A program made the translations under genes and the position numbers. Under the pieces are notes generated by a model. The model did no database searches. It was not told the DNA's origin and was given only the letters and a program-made list of their open reading frames with translations. Of a stretch of DNA of 64,000 bases, positions 10,003 through 18,117 are shown in pieces. Each line of letters opens with the position of its first letter. Positions within the stretch are counted from its first letter, which is position 1. The stretch lies in assembly GCA_028707275.1 (NCBI GenBank), contig JAQTUP010000003.1, positions 186,001 through 250,000 on the forward strand, in the 5' to 3' direction. The stretch comes from Gallionella sp. (lineage in GTDB: Bacteria; Pseudomonadota; Gammaproteobacteria; Burkholderiales; Gallionellaceae).

Positions 10003-11247
10003 TTGAAATCACATAGAACCAAAATATATTGCGTGGGGGGAGCGGTGCGTGACCGCCTGTTGGGTCTGCCGGTCACGGATCATGACTGGGTCGTGGTCGG
10101 CAGCACGCCTGAGGCCATGGTCGAGCAGGGTTTCTTGCCGGTAGGGCGCGACTTTCCGGTGTATTTACACCCAAAAACCCGTGAAGAATATGCCCTGGCG
10201 CGCACCGAGCGCAAGACGTCACAAGGCTACCGGGGCTTTGCCGTCCATACCTCACCTGACGTCACGCTGGAGGAGGATTTGTTGCGGCGCGATTTCACTA
10301 TCAATGCGATGGCGCAGGATGCGGACGGTCGCCTGATCGATCCGTATCACGGCATGCAGGACCTGCACGCCGGGATACTGCGACACGTCAGTGGCGCGTT
10401 CAGCGAGGATCCGGTGCGCATTTTGCGCGCGGCGCGGTTTGCGGCACGCTTCGGTTTTACGATCGCACCGGAAACTCAGGTTTTGATGCGCCAGATGGTG
10501 CTGGCCGGCGAGGTGGATGCGCTGGTGCCCGAGCGCGTCTGGCAGGAACTGGCGCGCGCGCTGATGGAGAAAAAGCCCTCCCGTTTCTTTATGACGCTGC
10601 GAGAGTGCGGGGCGCTGGCTAAAATCATGCCCGAACTCGATGCGCTGTTCGGCGTTCCCCAGCCGGTTAAACATCATCCTGAAGTAGATTGCGGTCTTCA
10701 CACCATGCTGGTCGTCGACGATGCAGCCGCGCACGGCTATTCGCTCGAAGTGCGTTTCGCGGCACTGACGCACGACCTGGGAAAAGCGGCCACGCCGACG
10801 GAAATCCTGCCGCGCCATATCGGACACGAGGTGCGCGGGGTGGAGCTGGTCAACAGCCTGGCGCAGCGCCTGCGCGCAACGGGTGAATGCCGCGATCTGG
10901 CGCAGCTTGCCGCGCGCTATCACGGCGATATTCATCGCGCGATGGAGTTGCGCTCGGCGACGATCGTCGATCTTTTTCAGTCTGCCGACGCGTGGCGACG
11001 CCCGGACCGCTTTGCTCAGCTGCTGCAAGCCTGCGCTGCGGATGCGCGAGGCCGGTGGGGCAGTGCCGATGCGCCTTATCCTCAGGCGGATTATTTGCTG
11101 CAATTGTTGCAGGTGGCTCGCTCGGTGAATTCGGGCGCAATTGCACGATCATGTCAGGATAGCGGTACAATTCCGGCAGCCGTCAGGCATGCGCGTGTCG
11201 GCGCGGTAGACTGTTTTTTGAAATGTCGAAAGGACTTTAATGCGTAA
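10003..11247 (+). CDS. cca: Multifunctional CCA tRNA nucleotidyltransferase
   Basis: Adds or repairs the 3' CCA of tRNAs without a template. The N-terminal class II nucleotidyltransferase domain has GGAVRDRLLG near residue 12, the metal-binding DHDW near 25 and RRDFTINAMA near 98. A C-terminal HD phosphohydrolase domain with HDLGKA near 255 follows. The 414-residue length fits the longer proteobacterial form with HD activity. The start is a TTG just after repeat copy A; the conserved KIYCVGGAVRD begins a few codons later, so no ATG choice is better. The 3' end overlaps the EF-hand gene by 8 bp. Confidence 0.93.
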   Translation: MKSHRTKIYCVGGAVRDRLLGLPVTDHDWVVVGSTPEAMVEQGFLPVGRDFPVYLHPKTREEYALARTERKTSQGYRGFAVHTSPDVTLEEDLLRRDFTINAMAQDADGRLIDPYHGMQDLHAGILRHVSGAFSEDPVRILRAARFAARFGFTIAPETQVLMRQMVLAGEVDALVPERVWQELARALMEKKPSRFFMTLRECGALAKIMPELDALFGVPQPVKHHPEVDCGLHTMLVVDDAAAHGYSLEVRFAALTHDLGKAATPTEILPRHIGHEVRGVELVNSLAQRLRATGECRDLAQLAARYHGDIHRAMELRSATIVDLFQSADAWRRPDRFAQLLQACAADARGRWGSADAPYPQADYLLQLLQVARSVNSGAIARSCQDSGTIPAAVRHARVGAVDCFLKCRKDFNA

Positions 11248-11719
11248 GTGGATCGTGAGTATTTTATTGATAGCACTGCCATGCAGCGCAATAGCTGCCG
11301 CCGACAGCAAGAAGGAGCAGAATGCCAATTTCGACCAGATGTTTCGCGCGATGGATACGAATAAATCCGGCAAGATTTCGATGGCAGAAGCCGAGTTGAA
11401 AGCGCCGGCCTTAGCCGAAAATTTTGACCTGATCGATGAAAATCGTGATGGTGGCCTGACCAAAAAGGAAATCAGGCAGGCCTTTGATGCGGCAGAGAAA
11501 AGACGAAGCGAGTTCAGCCGGAAACTTCAGGCGGCTGACAAGGACAATAATGGCAAATTAAGCCGGGAGGAGGCGACGGCATTGCCAAAAATCAGCGCCA
11601 GCTTCGATGAAATAGATAGTAATGCGGACGGGCAATTGGTCATCAAGGAAATCGCCGACTTCGTTCGTGCCAGGGGGAGCGCCGTGCCAGTCACGGTATC
11701 GTCTTCAACCCGGCCCTGA
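11240..11719 (+). CDS. Secreted EF-hand calcium-binding protein
   Basis: A 159-residue protein with signal peptide MRKWIVSILLIALPCSAIAA, so periplasmic or exported. Four EF-hand loops are readable: DTNKSGKISMAE, DENRDGGLTKKE, DKDNNGKLSREE and DSNADGQLVIKE. Each has acidic or Asn residues at loop positions 1, 3 and 5 and Glu at position 12. Two EF-hand pairs, calmodulin-like, probably bind four Ca2+. The role is unknown. It overlaps the end of cca and is likely co-transcribed with it. Confidence 0.85.
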   Translation: MRKWIVSILLIALPCSAIAAADSKKEQNANFDQMFRAMDTNKSGKISMAEAELKAPALAENFDLIDENRDGGLTKKEIRQAFDAAEKRRSEFSRKLQAADKDNNGKLSREEATALPKISASFDEIDSNADGQLVIKEIADFVRARGSAVPVTVSSSTRP

Positions 11720-11727
11720 AGCCTGGC

Positions 11728-12987
11728 TCAGAGCAGGCGGCTCAGGTCGCCACGGCAGAAGCCGGATAACGGCGTCGTCATGCCCCGGCCCAGGGCGATG
11801 ACCTTGAACAGTTCGCCCATTTCTGCCGGACTGGTGAGTTTTTGCAGTTGCGAGGACAAGGGCAGATATTCGCGCAGGTTTTCCGGCGAGGTGTCGTTTA
11901 ACAGTTCTGTAATGCCGTTGTTGATCAGGAAAAACGCCTGATTGGTGTAGCCTTGCAGCTCCAGCCCTGCATCTATGCCGCATTCTGCAATGTCGCTGAA
12001 ATTGACGTGAGCGGTGATGTCCTGCAGGCCGGGCAGGAAGAAAGGGTCGTCATGCGCGCGGTGCCGGTAGTGGCACATCAAGGTGCCGAGCGTTCGTTGC
12101 GGGTGATAAAACTCGCGCGCGCCGAAACCGTAGTCTATGAACAGTATGCTTCCCGTTTTTAACATGCGCGCCAGGCTGCTGACCAGGCCGCGTGCCGCAA
12201 GGCAAATTTCGCTGACGTAATTGTCAGGCGCGCTGATTTTCCGGGCAGCCTGTAACAGCGCCTCATCCGTGACGGCGCGTTCCTCGCGGATGAAACCGGA
12301 TTCTCGCAGCGCGACCCCTGTTTCAAGAATATTAAATTCGCGTAGCGATTCAGGGATTGACGATGCTCCCTCGCCCTCAGGGAGGGAGAGGGTTGGTGAG
12401 AGGGAACGGGCATGCCCGTTGGGGGCGTTCTCCTGCCAGCGAACCAGATGCACAGGCAGCGCGTCGAGCACTTCGTTGGCGATGATGGCGCCGCTAAACT
12501 GTTCCGGCAGGGCATCGAGCCAGTGCACCCTGTCCGACAAATGCGGCAGGCGTTGCTGTATCAGGCTTTGCTGGCGCGCGCGCAAGTCGGCGCTCACTTC
12601 GAGTATGCTGTAGCTCAAAGGCCGATAGCCGTACTCTTCGAGTGCCGTGAGCAGGTCGACCGCCAGTTTTCCGCTGCCCGCCCCCAGTTCCAGAATGTGC
12701 GGCGCGCTGCTCTTCATGATTTGTTCTGCCTGGCGGGCCAGGGTGCGACCGAACAGGGCAGAGAGCTCCGGGGCTGTAATGAAATCGCCGGCCTCGCCAA
12801 ATTTGTGTGCGCCCGCCGTGTAATAACCCAGTCCCGGCGCGTATAAAGCCAGTTCCATATAACGCTCAAATGAAATCCATCCGCCATGCGAGGCGATGTC
12901 GTCCCTGATGAATCGGGTCAGTTTGGCGCTGTGCCGGGCCGCTTCAGGGCCAGGCGCGGGGAGTGATGCGGCGGATGTCGTAGGCAT
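11728..12987 (-). CDS. SAM-dependent methyltransferase, MidA/NDUFAF7 (DUF185) family
   Basis: A 419-residue class I methyltransferase. The mitochondrial relative NDUFAF7 dimethylates an arginine of a complex I subunit; the bacterial substrate is not established. Family signatures: the N-terminal GGWISFERYMELALYAPGLGYY, the SAM loop LELGAGSGKLA at 99-109, NEVLDALPVH near 171 and a C-terminal DYGFGAREFYHP. Residues about 189-210 (SLSPTLSLPEGEG) are not part of the family. They are encoded by a GC-rich palindromic repeat that leaves the frame open. Convergent with the EF-hand gene. Confidence 0.85.
   Translation of the reverse strand: MPTTSAASLPAPGPEAARHSAKLTRFIRDDIASHGGWISFERYMELALYAPGLGYYTAGAHKFGEAGDFITAPELSALFGRTLARQAEQIMKSSAPHILELGAGSGKLAVDLLTALEEYGYRPLSYSILEVSADLRARQQSLIQQRLPHLSDRVHWLDALPEQFSGAIIANEVLDALPVHLVRWQENAPNGHARSLSPTLSLPEGEGASSIPESLREFNILETGVALRESGFIREERAVTDEALLQAARKISAPDNYVSEICLAARGLVSSLARMLKTGSILFIDYGFGAREFYHPQRTLGTLMCHYRHRAHDDPFFLPGLQDITAHVNFSDIAECGIDAGLELQGYTNQAFFLINNGITELLNDTSPENLREYLPLSSQLQKLTSPAEMGELFKVIALGRGMTTPLSGFCRGDLSRLL
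12364..12408. repeat. Palindromic repeat inserted in frame in the midA-like gene
   Basis: Minus strand reads CCCTCTCACCAACC, then CTCTCCCTCCCTGAGGGCG and AGGGAG. This is an imperfect inverted repeat of the common proteobacterial intergenic type, here translated as SLSPTLSLPEGEG in an enzyme whose family has no such segment. Confidence 0.75.
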
Positions 12988-13102
12988 GGTCAGGTATAAT
13001 TCAAAAATTCAGGGCAGGCTTTGTCGGATGCCGTCCGGTTTTATTCCGGTTTGTCCGGCCAGGCGACAACTCGTCGGGGTTGCAAGTTTAATGGAGGGTG
13101 CT

Positions 13103-13843
13103 GTGCAAGGCAAAGTTATCTTGGTGACTGGGGGAGGGCGGCGGGTAGGCGCTGCGATTTGTCGTCGTTTGCACGCGAATGGTGCATCGATTGCCCTGCA
13201 CTATCATACCTCGGAGGCGCAGGCGCAGGCGTTGAATGATGAACTCAATGCGCAGCGAGAGGACAGTGCCGCTGTTTTTCAGGCCGATCTGCTCGACTTG
13301 ACGGCCTTGTCAAAACTCGCGGGTGACGTGGTAGCCCGCTTTGGCCGACTGGATGCGCTGGTCAATAATGCCTCCAGTTTTTATCCGACCCCTCTGGCGG
13401 GGGTGGACGAGTCACAATGGCATGACCTGTTAGGCACCAATCTGCGCGCGCCCTTGTTTCTGGCGCAGGCGGCGGCCGATGAGCTGCGCCGTCGTCATGG
13501 CTGCATCGTCAATATCGTGGATATTCATGCAGAACGCCCGATGCACGGGCACTTGTTGTACAGCGTGGCCAAGGCGGGGCTGGTCGCGCTGACACGCGGC
13601 CTGGCGCAGGAAATGGCACCTCAGGTTCGTGTCAATGCGGTCGCCCCCGGCGTGATTCTCTGGCCTGAGAATCTGGCATGGGAAGACCAGGAACAGCGAC
13701 GTAAAATTGTGGCTCATACCCTGCTCAAGCGGGAAGGGGAGCCGGACGACATCGCACGAACCGTCGCCTTCTTGATACAGGACGCGCCTTATATTACCGG
13801 GCAGGTCATCTCGGTCGATGGCGGCAGAAGCATCAACATTTAA
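13103..13843 (+). CDS. Pteridine reductase-like short-chain dehydrogenase
   Basis: About 246 residues from a GTG preceded by GGAGGG at 5-nt spacing; an ATG four codons upstream at 13091 lacks such a site. It is a classical SDR: nucleotide loop TGGGRRVG (the doubled Arg is typical of NADPH-dependent pteridine reductase/FolM types), NNAS, and catalytic YSVAK. Likely activity is NADPH-dependent reduction of dihydrobiopterin or dihydrofolate, by family. The stop lies 14 bp before the ttcA start, suggesting an operon. Confidence 0.82.
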   Translation: MQGKVILVTGGGRRVGAAICRRLHANGASIALHYHTSEAQAQALNDELNAQREDSAAVFQADLLDLTALSKLAGDVVARFGRLDALVNNASSFYPTPLAGVDESQWHDLLGTNLRAPLFLAQAAADELRRRHGCIVNIVDIHAERPMHGHLLYSVAKAGLVALTRGLAQEMAPQVRVNAVAPGVILWPENLAWEDQEQRRKIVAHTLLKREGEPDDIARTVAFLIQDAPYITGQVISVDGGRSINI

Positions 13844-13856
13844 TTTGGAATCTTTA

Positions 13857-14714
13857 ATGAACGCAATCGCACAACCCATCCAGTTCGACCATTCCGGCAA
13901 CTTCAACAAGCTCAAGGGGCGGCTGGAGCATCAGGTAGGCAAGGCTATTTTTGACTTTAACATGATAGAGGAGGGCGACTCGGTCATGGTGTGCCTCTCC
14001 GGCGGCAAGGACTCATATACCTTGCTGGACATATTGCTCACCTTGCGTAAACGCGCGCCTATCGATTTTCGCATCGTCGCGATGAATCTGGACCAGAAAC
14101 AGCCGGGCTTCCCTGCCGAAATATTGCCCAATTATCTCAAATCCCTAGGCATCGAGTACCACATCGAAACCCAGGACACCTATTCGATCGTCAAGGAAAA
14201 AATTCCTGAAGGCAAGACGACCTGCTCGCTGTGTTCCCGGTTGCGGCGCGGCATCATCTACAAAGTGGCAGGTCAACTGGGCGCAAACAAGATCGCCTTG
14301 GGGCATCACCGGGATGACATGATAGAGACGCTGTTCTTGAACATGTTTTTTGCCGGAAAGCTCAAGGCCATGCCGCCCAAGCTCGTGACCGACAAGGGGG
14401 ATCATATCGTGATCCGTCCTCTGGCCTATTGCGTCGAAAAAGACATCGCCCGCTATGCGCGCGGCATGGAGTTTCCCATCATCCCGTGCAACCTGTGCGG
14501 TTCACAGGAAAATCTGCAACGCCAGAATATCAAGGAAATGTTAACTAACTGGGAGCGCCAATATCCGGGGCGCAGCCAGACCATCTTCACCGCCATGCAA
14601 AATGTCGGGCCTTCGCATCTGCTCGACGGAAAGCTGTTCGATTTCAAGGGAATGCAGATGGGGCAGCCGGTCGAAGAAGGTGACGTGGCGTTTGACGACA
14701 GCGTCGCATCATAA
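13857..14714 (+). CDS. ttcA: tRNA 2-thiocytidine(32) synthetase TtcA
   Basis: Thiolates C32 of certain tRNAs using an ATP-activated intermediate and an Fe-S cluster. The 285-residue protein carries the PP-loop SGGKDS at 48-53, the CSLC motif ([12 protein letters not shown]), which ligates the cluster, and LGHHRDD. The CNLCGSQ segment near 215 is also conserved. The start chosen is the ATG at 13857; an upstream in-frame ATG would overlap the preceding SDR gene. Tight linkage to that gene suggests co-transcription. Confidence 0.95.
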   Translation: MNAIAQPIQFDHSGNFNKLKGRLEHQVGKAIFDFNMIEEGDSVMVCLSGGKDSYTLLDILLTLRKRAPIDFRIVAMNLDQKQPGFPAEILPNYLKSLGIEYHIETQDTYSIVKEKIPEGKTTCSLCSRLRRGIIYKVAGQLGANKIALGHHRDDMIETLFLNMFFAGKLKAMPPKLVTDKGDHIVIRPLAYCVEKDIARYARGMEFPIIPCNLCGSQENLQRQNIKEMLTNWERQYPGRSQTIFTAMQNVGPSHLLDGKLFDFKGMQMGQPVEEGDVAFDDSVAS

Positions 14715-14743
14715 GTTACGCCACTTTTTTGCAGGGAGACAGC

Positions 14744-15988
14744 ATGGATGAAAATGGCAACGAGGAAACGATTCAATTCCTGGAGCGATGCATAAAAGAT
14801 GCATATCACGCCTGTGCATTTGATATTTATTTTGAGCAATTAACGGACGCGTGCGCGCGAGTCCGGTTCAAGATTGACGGCGTGATGCAAGACTACAGGC
14901 AGGAACTTCCCCTGACGGTTTATTCCGTGATCATTGCTCATCTTAAGGTGTTAGCAGGGCTCCATACAGCCGATCGTAAGATGCCGCTTTATGCTCAGGT
15001 GTCATCCGCAAAATTTGCCCGTATTAATCTCGAACTGGGTTGTTCTTTTATCCCCACCACGACGGGCGTGGATCTGTCGATCAGGATTTTATACACGGGC
15101 GAACCGCTTCCTTTGGAAAAATTCGGCCTGAGAGCCTTTGATCTGGATGCAATCAGGGCGGTGAGAGGCGGGGTGGTTCTCTTTGCCGGAACGAAATCTT
15201 CGGGCAGACAGACCTTGCTTTGGAGCGCGCTTTCCGACCGGAACCAGCAGCAACAAAAAGTCTGTTCGGTCAGGGATGTGGAATCTGTTTCGCCGATTCC
15301 GGGGCTCTGTGAAACGGATGCAAGGCCGGGTTCCGGATATTCATATGAAGGCTGGATGAAGGCTCTGGTCCGCATGGATGCGGATGTCATACACATCGGC
15401 ACGCTGACAGGTGAAGATAAGCTTTTTATGGCGGCAGAGGCGGCGCTGGACGGCGTCACGGTCATGGCTGATATGTATGCGAACAATGCGGTGGACGCCA
15501 TTGCAGGCTACCTGGATTCCGGAAAAAATGTATCTGCCCGCACACTGGTGGCGGCCTTGTCCTGTGTCGTTTATCAGCATTTGTTGCCACGGCTGTGTCC
15601 TGACTGTAAAGAGGCCAGTCGGCTGGACGAGGAGGATATTAAAAATCTGTTGCTGACTGGCGAAGGGAGTCCGCCTGAAGTCGTTCAGGCTACCCTTGAG
15701 CGCTGGCTCACGGAGTATGGCGGTAAGGAGAGTGTCCTGCTGAAATACAGGGCACGGGGTTGCGACAACTGCGCGGGGACAGGTTATCGGGGGCGGGTGG
15801 CTGTTTTTGAAGTCGTGGTGGCGACGCCCGGAATCAAGGCGCAGCTTTTGAGTCATGCTTCTGACGCGTCGATATTGAAACTCGCCCTCCAGGAGGGAAC
15901 CTTTACCATGCGACAGGATGCGATCGAGAAGGCGCTCGCGGGTAAAATTGATTTTTCAGCAGCCTGTCAGATCAAATCGGCGGTGTGA
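14744..15988 (+). CDS. Degenerate GspE/PilB-type secretion ATPase homologue
   Basis: 414 residues from an ATG with GGGAG upstream. The fold follows the type II/IV secretion ATPases: an N-terminal PAS-like region (VRFKIDGVMQDYRQ corresponds to the DGxL segment), a core, and a C-terminal CPDC...CDNC zinc module with GYRGRVAVFEV. The catalytic motifs are altered. Walker A reads GTKSSGRQT instead of GxxxxGK[ST]T. The Walker B/Asp-box region reads VIHIGTLTGED instead of a GEIRD-type motif. The His box reads MYANNA instead of HTND. It probably does not hydrolyse ATP normally. No pilus or secretion genes adjoin it. Confidence 0.75.
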   Translation: MDENGNEETIQFLERCIKDAYHACAFDIYFEQLTDACARVRFKIDGVMQDYRQELPLTVYSVIIAHLKVLAGLHTADRKMPLYAQVSSAKFARINLELGCSFIPTTTGVDLSIRILYTGEPLPLEKFGLRAFDLDAIRAVRGGVVLFAGTKSSGRQTLLWSALSDRNQQQQKVCSVRDVESVSPIPGLCETDARPGSGYSYEGWMKALVRMDADVIHIGTLTGEDKLFMAAEAALDGVTVMADMYANNAVDAIAGYLDSGKNVSARTLVAALSCVVYQHLLPRLCPDCKEASRLDEEDIKNLLLTGEGSPPEVVQATLERWLTEYGGKESVLLKYRARGCDNCAGTGYRGRVAVFEVVVATPGIKAQLLSHASDASILKLALQEGTFTMRQDAIEKALAGKIDFSAACQIKSAV

Positions 15989-16017
15989 TACCGCAGACGC
16001 TGAACGAATTTGCCATA

Positions 16018-16467
16018 TCAGGGGGCGATGACGGCGGGTGGGGCGGCTTCGACGCGTAAACCTTCTTTTTTCCGTATGACACGCACGCGGTCGCCGACTT
16101 TGAAGGTATCCGGCTTGCCCGGCTGCATGATGTAGGTGCTCTGGTCGTCGTCATCCAGTCTGACCCATAGCTCCAGGCCCGGCCGGGTGTTGATACCGGC
16201 CCGGTGGCCCAGCGTGCCACCCAGCACAGAACCTAAAACCGAGCCTGCCACGGCGCCGCGCCCGTCTCCGGTACTCGCGCCGCCCACCTGACCGAAGATG
16301 CTGCCCACTGTCGAGCTGCCGCTGGCGCTGGCGTCCATCTCGACGGGCGCAACGCTTTCAATCACGCCCGATTTGATGACTTCCTTGAACGCGCCGGATG
16401 CGCTATGCCGGTCGCTGGCGCAGCCTGCCAGCAGGAGGATGAAAAGCAGTGACAGTCCGGCTCGCAT
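16018..16467 (-). CDS. Glycine-zipper outer-membrane lipoprotein (SlyB/17-kDa antigen-like)
   Basis: A 149-residue lipoprotein with signal peptide and lipobox LLAGC near residue 15. The centre is a glycine zipper (VGSIFGQVGG, then VAGSVLGSVLGGTLGHRAG), typical of SlyB/Rickettsia 17-kDa-type envelope lipoproteins. The C-terminal third is a small basic domain. Its start directly abuts the kinase stop, so the two genes form an operon. Role presumed in envelope integrity, by family only. Confidence 0.8.
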   Translation of the reverse strand: MRAGLSLLFILLLAGCASDRHSASGAFKEVIKSGVIESVAPVEMDASASGSSTVGSIFGQVGGASTGDGRGAVAGSVLGSVLGGTLGHRAGINTRPGLELWVRLDDDDQSTYIMQPGKPDTFKVGDRVRVIRKKEGLRVEAAPPAVIAP

Positions 16468-17406
16468 TTACAGTGGCAATTCGTAGCCGAAGTGCCGCTC
16501 AAATTGCGCGCTGATTTCACCCCGGGTAGGCGCATGATTCTGGCCGCCGCGACTGGCAATCTTGATAGACCCCATCAAGGAGGCGAGGCGTCCTGTCGTC
16601 TCCCAGGTAAAGCCGTGCTGGATTCCGTACATGAGTCCTGCGCGATACGCGTCCCCGCAGCCGGTAGGATCGACGATGGCGGCAGGCTTGGGTGTAGGGA
16701 TGGCGATTTCACGGTCTTCTGTGTAAATCATCGAGCCGTCGGCGCCTAAGGTGACGATCAGCGCCGTCACGGATTTCGCGATCTCTTTGAGCGTCTTGCC
16801 GGTCTTGTCTTGCAGCAATTTGGCTTCATAATCGTTTACCGTCACATAGGTCGCCTGATCGATGAAGCGCAGCAGGTCGGCGCCCGAGAACATCGGCATG
16901 CCCTGGCCCGGATCAAAGACGAAAGGAATATTGGCATCGACGAATTGCTCGGCGTGTTCGATCATGCCGTCCCGCCCGTCAGGGGATACGATGCCTAAGG
17001 TGACATCGGCAGCGTCAGACACCTTGTTCTGCTCGGAAAAACCCATCGCGCCCGGATGAAAGGCGGTGATCTGATTGTCGTCAAGGTCGGTGGTGATGAA
17101 TGCCTGACCGGTAAAGCTGTCCGGCACATGGCGGATATGAGTCTGCGCGATGGAGAGCTTTTCAAGGCGGCGGGCGTAAGGCGTAAAGTCGTCGCCCACG
17201 GTTGCCATGATCAGCGGTTTTCCGCCCAGAAGATGCAGGTTGTAGGCGATGTTACCGGCACAACCGCCATATTCGCGGCGCATTTCCGGCACTAAAAACG
17301 CGACATTCAGGATATGGATTTGCTCAGGCAGGATGTGTTTCTTGAACTGATCCTTGAACACCATGATGGTGTCATAGGCCATGGAGCCGCAGATGAGAGT
17401 ATTCAT
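16468..17406 (-). CDS. PfkB-family carbohydrate/nucleoside kinase
   Basis: A 312-residue ribokinase-fold kinase. PfkB signature 1 region is YGGCAGNIAYNLHLLGG at 47-62 and signature 2 is DPTGCGDAYRAG at 246-257 with catalytic base D252. Adenosine-kinase-like members with this N-terminal MNTLICGSMAYDTI pattern are common in betaproteobacteria, but the substrate cannot be read from sequence. First gene of a two-gene minus operon with the lipoprotein. The upstream gap to tpx holds a TTAGTGGTTAGTCGTTAGT word repeat. Confidence 0.82.
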   Translation of the reverse strand: MNTLICGSMAYDTIMVFKDQFKKHILPEQIHILNVAFLVPEMRREYGGCAGNIAYNLHLLGGKPLIMATVGDDFTPYARRLEKLSIAQTHIRHVPDSFTGQAFITTDLDDNQITAFHPGAMGFSEQNKVSDAADVTLGIVSPDGRDGMIEHAEQFVDANIPFVFDPGQGMPMFSGADLLRFIDQATYVTVNDYEAKLLQDKTGKTLKEIAKSVTALIVTLGADGSMIYTEDREIAIPTPKPAAIVDPTGCGDAYRAGLMYGIQHGFTWETTGRLASLMGSIKIASRGGQNHAPTRGEISAQFERHFGYELPL

Positions 17407-17448
17407 TATTAAATCCAGTAGTTAGTGGTTAGTCGTTAGTCAAAACAG

Positions 17449-17988
17449 TTAACTGTTTACCGTTAACAGCGTTTTAAGAGCTGCATCGTAGTTCGGTTCG
17501 TGAGTGATGTCGGAAACCAGTTCTGCATGCAGCACTTTGTCGTTTTCATCCAGCACCAGCACGGCGCGGGCGGTCAGGCCGGCCAGGGCGGTATCGGCGA
17601 TCTTCACGCCGTAATTGCGCATGAAGTCGCGACCGCGCATCAGCGACAATGGAATTACGTTGTCCAGCCCTTCGGCTGCGCAAAAACGGCTCATCGCGAA
17701 CGGCAGGTCGGCGGATATCACCAACACCACGGTGTTGGTGAGCGCGTCGGCGGCCTCGTTGAATTTTCGGGTCGAGGTCGCACACACGGCAGTATCCAGA
17801 CTGGGCACGATGTTCAGCACCTTGCGACGGCCTGCGAAACTTTGCAGTGTCACGTCTTTCAGGTCCTTATCCACCAGGGTGAACGCAGGTGCTGTTTTTC
17901 CGGTCGCAGGAAAAGTGCCGTACAGGGTGACGGGTGCGCCATCCAGAGTTACGGCAACTTTATTGGAGGCTTCTTTTTTCTTGGTCAT
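17449..17988 (-). CDS. tpx: Thiol peroxidase (atypical 2-Cys peroxiredoxin)
   Basis: Reduces H2O2 and alkyl peroxides with thioredoxin as reductant. Of 179 residues, the peroxidatic cysteine is C69 in [11 protein letters not shown] and the resolving cysteine C103 in SRFCAAEG, the spacing of Tpx. The N terminus is about a dozen residues longer than in E. coli Tpx and lysine-rich ([10 protein letters not shown]), without a signal peptide. Downstream of the gcv genes on the same strand but separated by a 129-bp repeat-bearing gap, so probably its own unit. Confidence 0.93.
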   Translation of the reverse strand: MTKKKEASNKVAVTLDGAPVTLYGTFPATGKTAPAFTLVDKDLKDVTLQSFAGRRKVLNIVPSLDTAVCATSTRKFNEAADALTNTVVLVISADLPFAMSRFCAAEGLDNVIPLSLMRGRDFMRNYGVKIADTALAGLTARAVLVLDENDKVLHAELVSDITHEPNYDAALKTLLTVNS

Positions 17989-18009
17989 GGAGCATCCTTA
18001 TTCTAGGTT

Positions 18010-18116
18010 CCTTCCCCCTGGCAGGGGGAAGGGCAGGATGGGGGTTGAGTTGCGTGACCTCAATGTTTCTACCCCGTCCCTGATCCTCACCTTAACAGGG
18101 GGAGGAAATATCAGGT
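18010..18116. repeat. Intergenic GC-rich palindromic repeats between tpx and gcvP
   Basis: CCTTCCCCCTGGCAGGGGGA with its completing AGG is a near-perfect inverted repeat (18010-18032). It is followed by a second degenerate copy (CCCCGTCCCTGATCC ... AACAGGGGGAGG) to about 18106. Same compositional class as the elements found inside coding frames in this window. Confidence 0.6.
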
Positions 18117-18117
18117 G

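Noticed and set aside
9281..10012. Long minus-strand open frame overlapping slt and repeat copy A (and a similar one at 39033-39407)
   Set aside because: It crosses the well-supported slt gene and the two translations share only what the structured repeats share; stem covariation argues for structure, not protein.
12896..13102. N-terminal extension of the pteridine-reductase-like SDR
   Set aside because: It overlaps the start of the divergent midA-like gene, and a strong Shine-Dalgarno precedes GTG 13103.
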